Of a stretch of DNA of 52,963 nucleotides, positions 33,621 to 43,622 are shown in pieces. The notes below the pieces were generated by a model that saw only the letters and a list, made by a program, of their open reading frames with translations, was not told the DNA's origin and did no database searches. Within the stretch, counting starts at the first letter, position 1, and every line of letters starts with the position of its first letter. Both the position numbers and the translations under genes were made by a program. Origin of the DNA: Fibrobacterota bacterium (lineage in GTDB: Bacteria; Fibrobacterota; Chitinivibrionia; Chitinivibrionales; Chitinispirillaceae); the NCBI GenBank assembly GCA_023436145.1, contig JAEZKP010000008.1, positions 1-52,963 on the forward strand, read 5' to 3'.

Positions 33621-33636
33621 TCAAAAGAATCTCATT

Positions 33637-35226
33637 ATGGACTACCCGATAGCCAGTCTTCTTCAGGTGCATTATCATTTCCGGACCGGAGGAGTCAGAG
33701 AAGTGATTTGCGGTTACTCGGAGGCTTTTTCTGCAATTTACGGATCAGATCGTTTTAATGCACTTATTTGCAGTAGTGAGAAGCAGCTGACAGAACCGGG
33801 TCTGAAGATCTTTAATATCAGTGAATGTGATTACCAAAACTTCTCTGATAAAAGGGCTTTTTTATATCTCAGAGATTTACTGATGGAAAAAATAGGTGCT
33901 GTTATTGAGAAGATGCCTCTTCCGGTGGTTATCCTTTGTCATAATATGGTTCTGGCAAAAAATCCTGCTCTCAGCTCTGCTTTGAGATTACTGGCGCAGA
34001 AAAAAGATCGTTGTAAATACCGTTTTTTCTGGGTTATACATGATTTGGCAGAAGAGGGAAGGGTTGATATGCTGGAAAAAACAGATCAACTCCTCCAAAT
34101 GGGCATCTCCATTAAAGATGAGCTTTATGCAATTGGTGCACCTGTTCACTACCTGGTACCAGGAATGCATCTTTATCCGATTCTTAAAAAAGCCGGATTT
34201 GCGGTAACATTATTGCCTAATCCTATACGGATGAATTCCGTTACTTCTGAATCGGTAAACCACATTGCTTTACTTGAAAAACTTAAGGAACAGGCTGTTT
34301 CTGACGGGCTTACATTTGACCTTCAACGTCCGGTATGCTGCTATCCGACACGTATCATAAGAAGAAAAAATGTGCTGGAAGCAATATTAATAGCCTGTAT
34401 TTTCATGGATGGTAATCTGATACTTGGAGTTCCCGGAAAAAGCCCTGCTGATAGAGCACTTTATGGCAATCTTATAAATTTTGCCAGGGAAAACAGGCTG
34501 AGAGTGGTTGTTGACACATCCAGGCTACCATGGAAAAATTTGATCAGCTCTGGCCAATATCATGGTAATCCGGTACCTTACCTCTACCACTCATGTGATT
34601 TAGCGCTGTCAACATCGTTGTCGGAAGGGTTTGGGTATCTGTTATATGAACCCTGGGTGTATAATAAGATGGTTTTGGCAAGAAGACCAGCAGGATTTGT
34701 TTATCCGGAAAAGATGAGTTCATCCTCGCTTTATGAACACATGCCAGTACCGCTGGAATGGGTGTGCTGGAAATCTATAAAGGAAAAGTACTGCCAATAC
34801 TCCAGGTTTATCGGAGCAGGAAATTGTGTGGAAGAAGCAGAAAACCTCCTGAGAATTGATGAAACGGTAGATTTTGGAATCCTGGATATAGAAACACAGC
34901 TGAAAGTTCTCAGAAAGATCCTTTCTGATCATTCCTCGAAACAGAAGATGAGATTATTATTTAAAAAAATGGCTGCTCCATGGTGGAAATTAAATGAACC
35001 GGTTGTTTCGATGGATGAAGCAATGGTAGTCAAAAACCGGGAGATAATAATGAACACCTTTTCAAATCAACGTTTTACAGAATCTTTTCAGTATTGTACT
35101 TCTATTATTCCGGCAGAAAACGGGGGAGGAGTGGATTTTAAAAAAATTCAGATAGAATTATGGAAGTGCGGATTTAAGTTGTTTTTTTCTAATTCAGGTG
35201 GTTATAATGAGAATATAACAAAATAA
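33637..35226 (+). CDS. glycosyltransferase, GT4-like
   Basis: A 529-aa cytosolic protein. I start it at the ATG at 33637; the upstream overlap with the recombinase gene is probably non-coding. The N-terminal part reads SLLQVHYHFRTGGVREVI, the glycosyltransferase group 1 opening with a Gly-rich GGVRE loop. The second Rossmann domain contains PTRIIRRKNVLEAILIA, a nucleotide-sugar-binding Arg/Lys motif, and STSLSEGFGYLLYEPW, the Glu-x7-Glu signature of GT4. About 120 C-terminal residues are unusual and lack recognised domains. Acceptor and sugar are unknown. It lies 16 bp after xerD and is followed by HU, without other sugar-synthesis genes. Confidence 0.8.
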   Translation: MDYPIASLLQVHYHFRTGGVREVICGYSEAFSAIYGSDRFNALICSSEKQLTEPGLKIFNISECDYQNFSDKRAFLYLRDLLMEKIGAVIEKMPLPVVILCHNMVLAKNPALSSALRLLAQKKDRCKYRFFWVIHDLAEEGRVDMLEKTDQLLQMGISIKDELYAIGAPVHYLVPGMHLYPILKKAGFAVTLLPNPIRMNSVTSESVNHIALLEKLKEQAVSDGLTFDLQRPVCCYPTRIIRRKNVLEAILIACIFMDGNLILGVPGKSPADRALYGNLINFARENRLRVVVDTSRLPWKNLISSGQYHGNPVPYLYHSCDLALSTSLSEGFGYLLYEPWVYNKMVLARRPAGFVYPEKMSSSSLYEHMPVPLEWVCWKSIKEKYCQYSRFIGAGNCVEEAENLLRIDETVDFGILDIETQLKVLRKILSDHSSKQKMRLLFKKMAAPWWKLNEPVVSMDEAMVVKNREIIMNTFSNQRFTESFQYCTSIIPAENGGGVDFKKIQIELWKCGFKLFFSNSGGYNENITK

Positions 35227-35287
35227 CTTGACTTTAACCGATTATCATTCAATATTATAAAAATAAGTGTTCCTTCAGGGGGGTTAT

Positions 35288-35596
35288 GTGGCAAATACAA
35301 CAAAGCATGATTTGATTGCAGATGTTTCCAGGTATACAGGCCTGACACAGGCTGATACCAAAATAGTTATTGAAGAGCTTCTGGAGACAATCGCTACCAC
35401 GCTGGAAGGTGGGAAGAATATAGAGATTCGCGGATTTGGAACTTTTTATACCAAGGTACGCAAACCCCGACCTGCCAGAAATCCCAAAACCGGAGAGGTT
35501 GTTCCATTGCTAAGAAGAGTGGTTCCACTTTTTAAGTACTCAAGTGAGTTGAAGAAATCGATTGCAGATTCGCTATTAGAGAAAACTACCGCTTAA
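35288..35596 (+). CDS. HU/IHF family DNA-binding protein
   Basis: A 102-aa nucleoid-associated protein. I start at the GTG at 35288 behind CAGGGGGG; a TTG at 35267 would add 7 residues. The dimer-forming helices (KHDLIADVSRYTGLTQADTKIVIEELLETI) are followed by the hairpin GGKNIEIRGFGTFYTKVRKPRPARNPKTGE. The latter contains the family signature and the beta-arm Pro (ARNP) that bends DNA. The C-terminus KKSIADSLLEKTTA completes the fold. It cannot be placed as HU or IHF from this sequence. It probably has its own promoter in the 60 bp before it, and a palindrome near 35622-35642 may end the transcript. Confidence 0.92.
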   Translation: MANTTKHDLIADVSRYTGLTQADTKIVIEELLETIATTLEGGKNIEIRGFGTFYTKVRKPRPARNPKTGEVVPLLRRVVPLFKYSSELKKSIADSLLEKTTA

Positions 35597-35921
35597 ATTT
35601 ATCCTTACCTGCCAAATTTCTGTTTATTAAAATAAACAAGCAGAAGTACGGGTCGAGTTATCTACTAGACAGGTGCATTCCACTCAGTCTGGTAGACTGA
35701 CCTGCCATGTTTATAAAATACAATACTATCCAGCCTTGTTCCTTTTACAGTGTTTTAAAGACTGGGAAAAGAGTAGTCTGTTTACGGAAAAACATCCGGC
35801 ATCAGAACCGCAAATATGCTGTTGTAAACTTACCTTGATAAAAGTTTTTTCCCGGACACACCTATTTGCATCATAATTCATAGTCTTACTGATTCTTACT
35901 TGTAATAGACCGGAAATCATG
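35597..35921. other. intergenic region between HU and the envelope operon
   Basis: No convincing gene. It contains an AT-rich palindrome (CTGTTTATT...AATAAACAG-like, 35622-35642) and a compact hairpin CAGTCTGGTAGACTG near 35687-35701, nested in CAGGT/ACCTG. The open frames here on either strand lack ribosome sites and known motifs. Confidence 0.4.
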
Positions 35922-35951
35922 TTGACAACATTTGTTCCTGAGGAATATAAT
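35922..35951 (+). promoter_or_regulatory. consensus sigma-70 promoter of the envelope operon
   Basis: Perfect TTGACA (35922-35927) and perfect TATAAT (35946-35951) with an 18-bp spacer. Transcription would start near 35958, leaving a leader of about 215 nt before the ATG at 36173. It is the strongest promoter match seen in the window. Confidence 0.75.
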
Positions 35952-35957
35952 AACACT

Positions 35958-36172
35958 GCAGTCAGGTTTATGCATCAGAATGCAAGGCCGGAACAGGTAC
36001 GAATGCGTTATCAGCAAGTTGGGATCAGCTGTTTATTATAGCACATTTTCTGAGAAGCACAGTGTGTGGTTCTTTGAAAACGAATGCTATCATTCATCAG
36101 TTTTCCGCTAACAAAACAGGTGTAGGGGCACGAAAGAATACACAGGAATGAAAATCAGAAGGAGTGAACTCC
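35958..36172 (+). promoter_or_regulatory. long untranslated leader of the envelope operon
   Basis: About 215 nt between the predicted start and the first ATG. No known riboswitch is recognisable. It has several repeated motifs (GAATGC, AACAGGT) and could fold, but I cannot prove a structure. It could also be a small RNA ending before the gene; no terminator is obvious. The ribosome site AGAAGGAG closes the leader. Confidence 0.4.
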
Positions 36173-37645
36173 ATGCGGATACAGGCAGTTTTTGCTGTGG
36201 TTGCATGTTTGCTTTTAAATTTACATGCAGCAGATAAAATCGATGTTGATGATTTAGGCGCAAATATAAAGCTGCCTGAGTTCAGTGCTAAATTATCTGT
36301 GGGATTTAATTATGATTTTCTCAGAGACCCCACCTCGGTGTCTTTCGAATACCCCAGAGGATATCTCGGGTTTAATATACCCATTTCTCATAGCGTAAAC
36401 CTGCGGGATTTCATACAATACGCAGATCCAGCCATAGATTCAATTTTCGCAGACAGCAATCTAATATCAAACGGTAAAGATTTTAAGCCCCGGGGCAGTG
36501 CTGCTCAAAATCCAAATCTGACAATACAGGTGGATGTTCCAATGTTGGGTGGGGTAGCCAGTTTTTCCAACACTCAGAATTTCAGCCTTAAGTACAGTAA
36601 CGCACTAGGTAATCCCAATGTTTACATCAAACCTGATTCATTAATTGAAGGAGTGAATTTTCTGATGCGTGGCACAATCAGTGTTCCCATAAACATGGCC
36701 ATGTCATGGGAAACGATGACATTTGGATATGCCTACCGCATTAACCGGTATCTTACGATGGCTCTCAATCTTCACCGTCATACGTTCGTTATGGATCTGA
36801 GAGGAAAAATAGATGTGGATCTGCTGGGAAAATTAAACTACAGAAGCGATGATGGGAATATTAAAATCGAGCGGGAGTTGGATTATCCTTCCAGTAAAGT
36901 TTATGGTCATGCCATGGGCCACTATGAGGCAGAGGTCTGGAGTCCCACAATTGGGTTGAGGGCATGGAGGTTTTCTCTTGTATCCAGGTTTGGATTGACC
37001 AGCAAGGCCAAAGGAAGCTTTTCTGCCAGATATTCAGTGCCATTTTTCATCGATCCTGAGACATTTGAATCCAAATATGATTTTGAGGACCCGGACCTTT
37101 TTACAGATGATGATTTTATAAACAAGATGACTTCCAATGCGATTGACAGTGTAACCTACACTACCAGAAACAGGAATGGAAGTGAACCTGATTTACACTG
37201 GAAAATGCCTACCGGGCTTACCTTGTCTTTCGATCTTCTTCCTGGCTATTTTACTCTCTCATATACCAAGATGTTCGGAGATATTGAATTCAAGCTGGAC
37301 AAAATCAGAAAAGAGCAACGGGTAATAGAGGAGGGCAATACAGGTTCAGGGGGGGAGAACGATTCACTGATAATTGATTTCGGGACTTCGGTGGACCACA
37401 TAATTATGCTTCAGTGCAATGTGTATAAGGCATTTTTGAATATAGGTGTATTCGGTATTGATTTCCGATATGGAGATCAGACTCATTTGCTTGGAAGCAA
37501 AATGCCATATATGCGCATGGGTAAATCAGCTATGATACCTGTAGTTAATTTCGGGTCTACAATCGGCTCTAAAATGCAGCTGCATCTGGAGCTTGATGTA
37601 TTGCCGTTACCTGCCTTAAAAACGGGTATAGTTTATAAATTCTGA
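36173..37645 (+). CDS. outer-membrane beta-barrel protein, first gene of envelope operon
   Basis: A 490-aa protein behind AGAAGGAG. The signal peptide ends near LHAA (residue 17). The rest is a succession of amphipathic beta strands (FSAKLSVGFNYDF, PNLTIQVDVPMLG, MTFGYAYRINRYLTMALNLH, LDVLPLPALKTGIVYKF). It finishes with the aromatic C-terminal Phe typical of outer-membrane barrels. A loop of acidic residues (DFEDPDLFTDDDF) is probably surface-exposed. I do not recognise a named family. It is 29 bp upstream of the large Ig/carboxypeptidase-regulatory-like protein gene and heads the likely operon from the consensus promoter. Function, such as assembly or anchoring of that partner, is inferred from context only. 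Confidence 0.75.
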   Translation: MRIQAVFAVVACLLLNLHAADKIDVDDLGANIKLPEFSAKLSVGFNYDFLRDPTSVSFEYPRGYLGFNIPISHSVNLRDFIQYADPAIDSIFADSNLISNGKDFKPRGSAAQNPNLTIQVDVPMLGGVASFSNTQNFSLKYSNALGNPNVYIKPDSLIEGVNFLMRGTISVPINMAMSWETMTFGYAYRINRYLTMALNLHRHTFVMDLRGKIDVDLLGKLNYRSDDGNIKIERELDYPSSKVYGHAMGHYEAEVWSPTIGLRAWRFSLVSRFGLTSKAKGSFSARYSVPFFIDPETFESKYDFEDPDLFTDDDFINKMTSNAIDSVTYTTRNRNGSEPDLHWKMPTGLTLSFDLLPGYFTLSYTKMFGDIEFKLDKIRKEQRVIEEGNTGSGGENDSLIIDFGTSVDHIIMLQCNVYKAFLNIGVFGIDFRYGDQTHLLGSKMPYMRMGKSAMIPVVNFGSTIGSKMQLHLELDVLPLPALKTGIVYKF

Positions 37646-37674
37646 TCTGGTAAGATTATTTGAAAGGATTATGC

Positions 37675-40600
37675 ATGATGATGCGGATATATCCAGGGTT
37701 ATTAACGGTTTTATGTGTGCTGGCCACTTTTGCCCAGCAGACTACTGATTATGTCATTTTAGATGCACCAATGGGGGTCATATCAGCTGATTCATTAGTA
37801 TGGGTCAAGTGGACTGGAACCTCAAGAAGTGGAAAACTGGCTCCGGACTCGGGAGTTATTTACTTCAGTAAGTCACCCGGTGGAGCTGACATTGCCAATT
37901 ACAGGGATTCAGTGACTGTATTTGAAGCTGATTCATTGAATAATAAATATTTCCCTCCTTCCGGCTCGTCCAAAGTTCCAATGCGGGGAATTGCCTTCAG
38001 GGCAGATAAACAGACCAAAATGGGAACCGGGGTGTTTTATTCGGTAGTGGCATTCAAGGGGATGGAAAAAACATTTGTATCTAATGAATTCATGATTATT
38101 GTTGAGAGTCCCAGCTCTGTAAAAATTATTGGTCCAACAGGTACCACAAACAGTCTGACTCCAACTTTTCGATGGAATGCAAACTCTGGAGTTCCTTATT
38201 ATCATGTAATTCTTTCAGACGATATAATAAAATTTGAAAGTGAAAAAGATGGTAAAATTGACCTGCAGGGGTTGAGTATCGTATGGCAGGCTATCACTCC
38301 CAATACGCAGATAGTATATGGAGCTCCGGATCCTTCCGGTACAATTACTGCAGAACCTCCACCATTGTCACCAGGAAAGCAGTATTCCTGGTTTGTACTA
38401 AATAACTACGGAAATCATCTTGCATTTTCTTCTACCCGTTTTGATATACCGGGCATTTTCAAAGTAGATGGTGTTGCCCTTAAGAAACCGGTTTGTCTTT
38501 ACCCAAACGGGGGTATTTTAAATTCCGAAACCGATTCTGTTATAAAATTCAAATGGTCCAATCTGGATGCAAAAGCAAATACATATAGATTGTATGCATA
38601 TTCAGACCAGGAATTTGAGAAGATCAAGGCACAGGTTATTGTATGGCAGACAGAAGTGATGGCACTAAGTTCTGCTGAAACAATGAGTGTTGAAGTCAAT
38701 GCGAAATCGGTTTTTTCTACCAACAATTATTCATGGCGGGTCATAGCTATTGATGAGAAGGGTGCCGGCACTGCCAGTGACACTGTCAGGTTCAGATATG
38801 AGGTACCAACAGGTAAACTTTTGATCAGGACGCAGGAACAGATTTCCAACAATGGCCAGGTAACCAGGACCAATGTGGGATTGGTCAAAATGCAGGTGGA
38901 GGTGCTTGATGGATCGATGGAGGCACCACTGTTTTTTTATACGGATACCGCTGGATATTTGTCCAGAGAGCGACCCGCTGGTACTTATCGTATAACGGCG
39001 ATTAAAAGTGATTTTGAGACTCAGTCACAGACTGTAGTAGTAAACAGAAATCATACCACAGAGGTTACATTTTTGCTCAGCAGACCTCAAGCTACTGTTT
39101 ATGGGAAAGTAGTTGATGAATCCGGAAAAGGTCTCAATCTGGTGACCATAAATGGTGTTTCTGATTTAGGAGATTCATTATCCACACAAACCGATGCAGT
39201 GGGAAATTTCGTTTTCAAATGTTATGGAGCCGACTGGTTGATAGGTGCCAGCAAGAACGGATATAAAACGGTCCTGGCTGAAAAAGTTACTGTAAATGAT
39301 GGTCAGAATGTCAAATTTGACATTATTACCATGTCAAAAAATCCGGTAACTTTGTCCGGCACGGTAAAAAATACATCGGGAGTACCACTGTTAGGTGCAA
39401 AAGTAACACTTCTGTTTGATGGCAGACCGATAGAAGAGATACCTGCAACATCACAGGATGGAACTTTTTCGTTTTTTTTACAACCGGGGACCTACACCAT
39501 AACTGCATCAAAAACCGGTTTTACATCATTTCAAAGTACATTTGATGTAGTAAACACCAAAAACGTATCAGTTACATTAGATGCGGGTGCATCACTTGTC
39601 AGCGGATATGTATATGGAAGAAAGTGGGTGGGAGGCAGAGAAATATATGCACCTGTAACTGGAGCAGCTGTTAAGTTTATTGCTGTTGGAGCTGTGGATA
39701 CTTTTACCTGCTATACAGATGCAACTTATGGAGACTACCGGATAGGGCTTCAGGGCAATAAACAATATGTAATGCAAAGTTCTGCTACCGGATACGCAAT
39801 CAAGGATAAGCCATGTACCATCTCCACCCAGGCAAAAACAACTTTGACTTTCAATGACACGATTCGCAGCCTTGGAATGGTTTCGGGTAAAGTTTATTGT
39901 AGCTCACCATCAAATGTTCTGATAAATCTGGTTAAAAGGTTCAGTACCGGGATAACAGTGTCCTCCAAAACAATAGCAAATGGTGAGTTTGAGGTGAGAA
40001 ATATCCCTGATGGAATATATTCCATTTTTGTAGGTAAAGATGGTTTTGTGCTTGATAGTATAGCCGGTCCGGATACTCTGGTTGTTTCTGATGGAAGAGT
40101 GATTCCTTCACAAACTGCGATTTATCTGAAACCGGGTTCCAAAAAGGTAAAATGGAATATATCCCCGGCAGCTTTTAACGGATCAATTAAGATACAAACA
40201 CCATTGCAGAAAACAATTCCTGCCGGAGATTCCCTAATTAATGCCGGATCCGGTTATTATGTGATAAACATAGATGCTAAAAGTGATTCTTTGCTTGATC
40301 TGGCATTTCATCAATTCAATATGAGCGAGGATGCTGTTGAGTACACAGATACTGTGGCTATGAATGTTATTCACTCCAGAAAAGATACTCTCAACCCGGT
40401 AAATGGTAAAGTGAATCTTCTGTTAAGATCATCTTCTATTCTGGATTCTGCTGCTGTTTTCTATAAAGATGCTATGGGCAGCAGTTACAGGAGCTTACTG
40501 AAAACTGACAGTGATTCTGTTTACGAGTTCAGTGTACAGCCTCCCAGGGATGGAAGCATGATGCAATACTACTTTCAGGCATGGCGCAAATCAGATGTAT

Positions 40601-42090
40601 ATGGTTATAAGAAGGAAGTATACAAATCTTTCATTTCACCAGATACAACTATTCTGACAAGAATAGAGATCGGGCCTGGCGATGCCGACACTCTGGTGCT
40701 GCCTTCCTCCTACACTATGCAGTTTTCTTTGAAGGGTTATTACAGCTCATCTTTTATTCCTTATTCAAGTTTAAACGGGCAGAGTATAGCCTGGAAAATC
40801 ACTGACCCGCAAGGCTGTGTTCTGAATTCAAGCAATGGAACTTCTGTTACTGTTACAACAGGTAAATCCCGTGCATTTTCGGTACCTGTCACTCTTACCG
40901 CTTCTTTTGACACTTCCAAAATAAAAGTTGCAGGAAATATCAGTTCTGTATCAGTGGTTTTCCGAGTATCTGGAAGTAAACTGAGTGAATTACAGGTAAC
41001 AAGGACCGATGCCGGGCAATCAAATCCACTCACTACCTCCGGAATTGATAAGGCTGAGTTCATGGCCGTGGGACGGGATAAAAACGGAACATTATTGAAT
41101 GTCACTCCAAAGTGGTCGATTTCACCTGAGGACGCAGGTATTATATCATCTGATGGTGTGTTTACACCTGGAAATAATTACTGCGGAACAGTAAGAATCT
41201 TTGCTGAAGTATCGGGTTTAATAGCTGAGTATTATAACGAAAATTCCGGAAATCCAGGGCTTGCAGTCAGATATATGATTCTTCCCAGAAGCAGCGCTGA
41301 TACGGCATCCAATTCTCTTGGCTGTGCGATTGCATTTCCGGCAGGCGTGATTTCTACCGGAGAAATCGGTCTTTTGGCGATTGATACCAGAGCTCTGACT
41401 AATAAAATCAGACGGGGTACAGGTCAGATGATGACAATTGATTCTACTGCTTTCTCAATAACAGAATTGCAGGGAGTTCACTTTGAAAACAGGGAAAATG
41501 ACAGTATTAATCTGATTCTGGATATCCCGGTGGGACTTCAGAAGGAGGTCAGCAAAGGGGCCAGAGAAATATCTATCGCCTGGTGGAATACGGACAGTTT
41601 AAGGTGGGAACCGTTACTGAATTCAAAGATTAGTCAAGATGGTCAGAAGATCAGTGCTGCGCTGTCTCATTTTTCTGAATATACCATTGTTGCAGGCCCA
41701 TCCAAGGGCGGATACCTCAATGTTACTCCTAATCCATTTTCTCCCTATGTGTGGCCCAAGTCTGTCAGTCCGGAAGAAAAGCGGTTTGGTACTTGTATCT
41801 CTTTCAGGGTGGAAACTGATCGTCCACCGCTTAAAGATGTAAAGGTAAGGATCTACACTCTTACTGGTGAACCGGTTTGGTCTATGCAGATTCAAAATGC
41901 CAATCAGTATCCTTATCAGATTTGGTGGGATGGTCGTACCTCAAACCGGGAACTGGATGGAACCGGGAATATCATTTCTGTGAAAGGTGACCGGATGTGC
42001 AGAAACGGACGATATTTTGTGGTCCTTTCTGCAAAAGATTCCAATAATAAAGAGCAACGTTACATGAAACAGATCGTGCTAATGAGATAA
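37675..42090 (+). CDS. giant envelope protein: Ig/Fn3-like modules, carboxypeptidase-regulatory-like repeats, FlgD-like C-terminus
   Basis: A 1471-aa exported protein with a signal peptide (LLTVLCVLATFAQQ). I chose the ATG at 37675 (AAAGGA upstream) over a TTG at 37660. Modules in order: N-terminal Ig/Fn3-like (about 20-390; TPTFRWNANSGVPYYHVIL, FKWSNLDAKANTYRL); four or more CarboxypepD_reg modules (about 390-830; VYGKVVDESGKGLNL, LSGTVKNTSGVPLLGAKV, VSGYVYGRKW, VSGKVYCSSP); further beta domains including a Big-like one; and a C-terminal FlgD-like domain (NPFSPYVWPKSVSP..., WWDGRTSNRELDGTG, RYFVVLSAKD). The last resembles sorting or anchoring domains. It is the middle gene of the envelope operon and is likely exposed at the surface. 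It could be an adhesin or a scaffold. Confidence 0.75.
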   Translation: MMMRIYPGLLTVLCVLATFAQQTTDYVILDAPMGVISADSLVWVKWTGTSRSGKLAPDSGVIYFSKSPGGADIANYRDSVTVFEADSLNNKYFPPSGSSKVPMRGIAFRADKQTKMGTGVFYSVVAFKGMEKTFVSNEFMIIVESPSSVKIIGPTGTTNSLTPTFRWNANSGVPYYHVILSDDIIKFESEKDGKIDLQGLSIVWQAITPNTQIVYGAPDPSGTITAEPPPLSPGKQYSWFVLNNYGNHLAFSSTRFDIPGIFKVDGVALKKPVCLYPNGGILNSETDSVIKFKWSNLDAKANTYRLYAYSDQEFEKIKAQVIVWQTEVMALSSAETMSVEVNAKSVFSTNNYSWRVIAIDEKGAGTASDTVRFRYEVPTGKLLIRTQEQISNNGQVTRTNVGLVKMQVEVLDGSMEAPLFFYTDTAGYLSRERPAGTYRITAIKSDFETQSQTVVVNRNHTTEVTFLLSRPQATVYGKVVDESGKGLNLVTINGVSDLGDSLSTQTDAVGNFVFKCYGADWLIGASKNGYKTVLAEKVTVNDGQNVKFDIITMSKNPVTLSGTVKNTSGVPLLGAKVTLLFDGRPIEEIPATSQDGTFSFFLQPGTYTITASKTGFTSFQSTFDVVNTKNVSVTLDAGASLVSGYVYGRKWVGGREIYAPVTGAAVKFIAVGAVDTFTCYTDATYGDYRIGLQGNKQYVMQSSATGYAIKDKPCTISTQAKTTLTFNDTIRSLGMVSGKVYCSSPSNVLINLVKRFSTGITVSSKTIANGEFEVRNIPDGIYSIFVGKDGFVLDSIAGPDTLVVSDGRVIPSQTAIYLKPGSKKVKWNISPAAFNGSIKIQTPLQKTIPAGDSLINAGSGYYVINIDAKSDSLLDLAFHQFNMSEDAVEYTDTVAMNVIHSRKDTLNPVNGKVNLLLRSSSILDSAAVFYKDAMGSSYRSLLKTDSDSVYEFSVQPPRDGSMMQYYFQAWRKSDVYGYKKEVYKSFISPDTTILTRIEIGPGDADTLVLPSSYTMQFSLKGYYSSSFIPYSSLNGQSIAWKITDPQGCVLNSSNGTSVTVTTGKSRAFSVPVTLTASFDTSKIKVAGNISSVSVVFRVSGSKLSELQVTRTDAGQSNPLTTSGIDKAEFMAVGRDKNGTLLNVTPKWSISPEDAGIISSDGVFTPGNNYCGTVRIFAEVSGLIAEYYNENSGNPGLAVRYMILPRSSADTASNSLGCAIAFPAGVISTGEIGLLAIDTRALTNKIRRGTGQMMTIDSTAFSITELQGVHFENRENDSINLILDIPVGLQKEVSKGAREISIAWWNTDSLRWEPLLNSKISQDGQKISAALSHFSEYTIVAGPSKGGYLNVTPNPFSPYVWPKSVSPEEKRFGTCISFRVETDRPPLKDVKVRIYTLTGEPVWSMQIQNANQYPYQIWWDGRTSNRELDGTGNIISVKGDRMCRNGRYFVVLSAKDSNNKEQRYMKQIVLMR

Positions 42091-42116
42091 TAACAGGTAA
42101 AAATGTGGAGGCTTCT

Positions 42117-43622
42117 GTGAGAGGGTTATTAATAACGGTAATATTAACATCAATTATGTGTATGCATGCTGCTGCATCAGATTCCGGCAGCGGTAAAGTG
42201 AGCATTGGAATACTGTTTCCGGAATCCTTAGGTGATTCCTCAAAGCTGAATGAGCAGGCTTATCAGGAGATAATCCGAAGAGTTGAGGGTATCGGGTTTT
42301 ATCTTGTCCATCCTCAGAGTATGCTTGAAGAGCAATTTAAAAAGATAAAAGTTGAATTTCCCAGTCGTTGCAGGGATCCACGGTGTGTAATTGACATTGG
42401 GAGTACTTCCGGATTGGACCGTATGCTTTACGGGAGTATTGATATTGATGATAATCGTTATGGGTTACGGCTCACTCTTATCGATGTGATTTCGAAACAG
42501 AAAATTGAATCAGTCAGTATAGAGGGGGCAGCGGGAGTGAGTCTGTCTGATATTGTGCAAACTGCTGTCGCCAGGTTGCATGGAAATTCAACAGCTGATT
42601 CTTCAAAGGTCTCAATTTACTATGGCCCCAGGATACATAATGAAAAAAAATTCCTCATCTCAAGTGCAGGTGTAATAGGTGCAGGACTAATCTATGGATT
42701 GATCAATTATCTGGCAGATCACAGTGGTGCACATAGTTTATATGCAGAATACCACGATGATAAACTTGCAGGCATATCATCTCTGGCGGATCAGATTCCT
42801 CTGTTTGCCCGCCCGGCAGCACTTGCCAACGCTTATGTGGCTGCATCCGATGATGCATATGGAGTATTTTACAATCCTGCAGGGATGGCCTGGGTAGGAG
42901 GGGCAGAAGCTGTTCTGGCTTATCAATACAGGTTTGGTGTAGATAATATCGCTGCAACATATGTAAATAAAGCCACCAGAGAGATAGGATTTGGTCAGGG
43001 GCTGCTTTATAGCTCAGATAAAGATCATATGCTCACTGAATTGTACTTTGTTACATCTGTCGCCTATAAGTTCACTCACCTTCCTGAATTTATCCGTCCC
43101 TTCTCCGTCGGTTTGAATTTTAAGCTGGCCAGCAACAGGGTGAAAGGTAAAATGGCTGATTCTCCCAGTGGCAGCTCTTTTGGAGCAGGAATAGATTTCG
43201 GTTTCTTATGGGAATTATCAGAACGCATTAGATACGGATTGCTTTTAAAGGATCTGCCGGTAATATCCAAATGGAAAAACGTATCCACCGGAGCTACCTA
43301 TTATCAGGCTAATGCAACATCTTTGCATATGGGAGGAACTTTCAGAGCCGGCTATAAAACATTTCTCATCGGAGAAGGTGAGATTCCACTTTCAAAAGAG
43401 CAGAACTGGAAAATGGCCGGTGGTATAGAACAGGAGTTTTTCCGTTACATCCTTCTCAGAGCAGGGTTACAGAAGGAAGTCCAGACTACATTGGAGAGCC
43501 CATGGAAAATTACCGGTGGATTGGGAATTAATGTAAAAAGAATTTCTATAGACGGCTCTTATGAGTACAATACATTAAGAGTATTTGATGTAATTAATGT
43601 TTCGCTGAGATTATTGTTATAA
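42117..43622 (+). CDS. TolB/CsgG-like domain plus PorV-like outer-membrane barrel
   Basis: A 501-aa exported protein. I use GTG at 42117, with TGGAGG 6-7 nt upstream. After the signal peptide the first domain (about 25-150) has VSIGILFPESLGD, a RCRDPRCVIDIGSTSGLDRMLYGSI segment and a LTLIDVISKQKIES strand. That is the pattern of TolB-like/CsgG-like N-terminal domains that read a gene name or assemble outer-membrane machinery. From about 205 comes the PorV/UPF0164-type barrel opening AALANAYVAASDDAYGVFYNPAGMAWV, then 12 or more strands to the C-terminus. PorV binds cargo in type IX secretion of related phyla, so a shuttle role for the preceding giant protein is plausible. It ends the operon. 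The fusion of both domains is unusual. Confidence 0.7.
   Translation: MRGLLITVILTSIMCMHAAASDSGSGKVSIGILFPESLGDSSKLNEQAYQEIIRRVEGIGFYLVHPQSMLEEQFKKIKVEFPSRCRDPRCVIDIGSTSGLDRMLYGSIDIDDNRYGLRLTLIDVISKQKIESVSIEGAAGVSLSDIVQTAVARLHGNSTADSSKVSIYYGPRIHNEKKFLISSAGVIGAGLIYGLINYLADHSGAHSLYAEYHDDKLAGISSLADQIPLFARPAALANAYVAASDDAYGVFYNPAGMAWVGGAEAVLAYQYRFGVDNIAATYVNKATREIGFGQGLLYSSDKDHMLTELYFVTSVAYKFTHLPEFIRPFSVGLNFKLASNRVKGKMADSPSGSSFGAGIDFGFLWELSERIRYGLLLKDLPVISKWKNVSTGATYYQANATSLHMGGTFRAGYKTFLIGEGEIPLSKEQNWKMAGGIEQEFFRYILLRAGLQKEVQTTLESPWKITGGLGINVKRISIDGSYEYNTLRVFDVINVSLRLLL

Noticed and set aside
35622..35642. terminator after HU
   Set aside because: The palindrome is AT-only and lacks a following T-tract, so I list it only within the intergenic entry.
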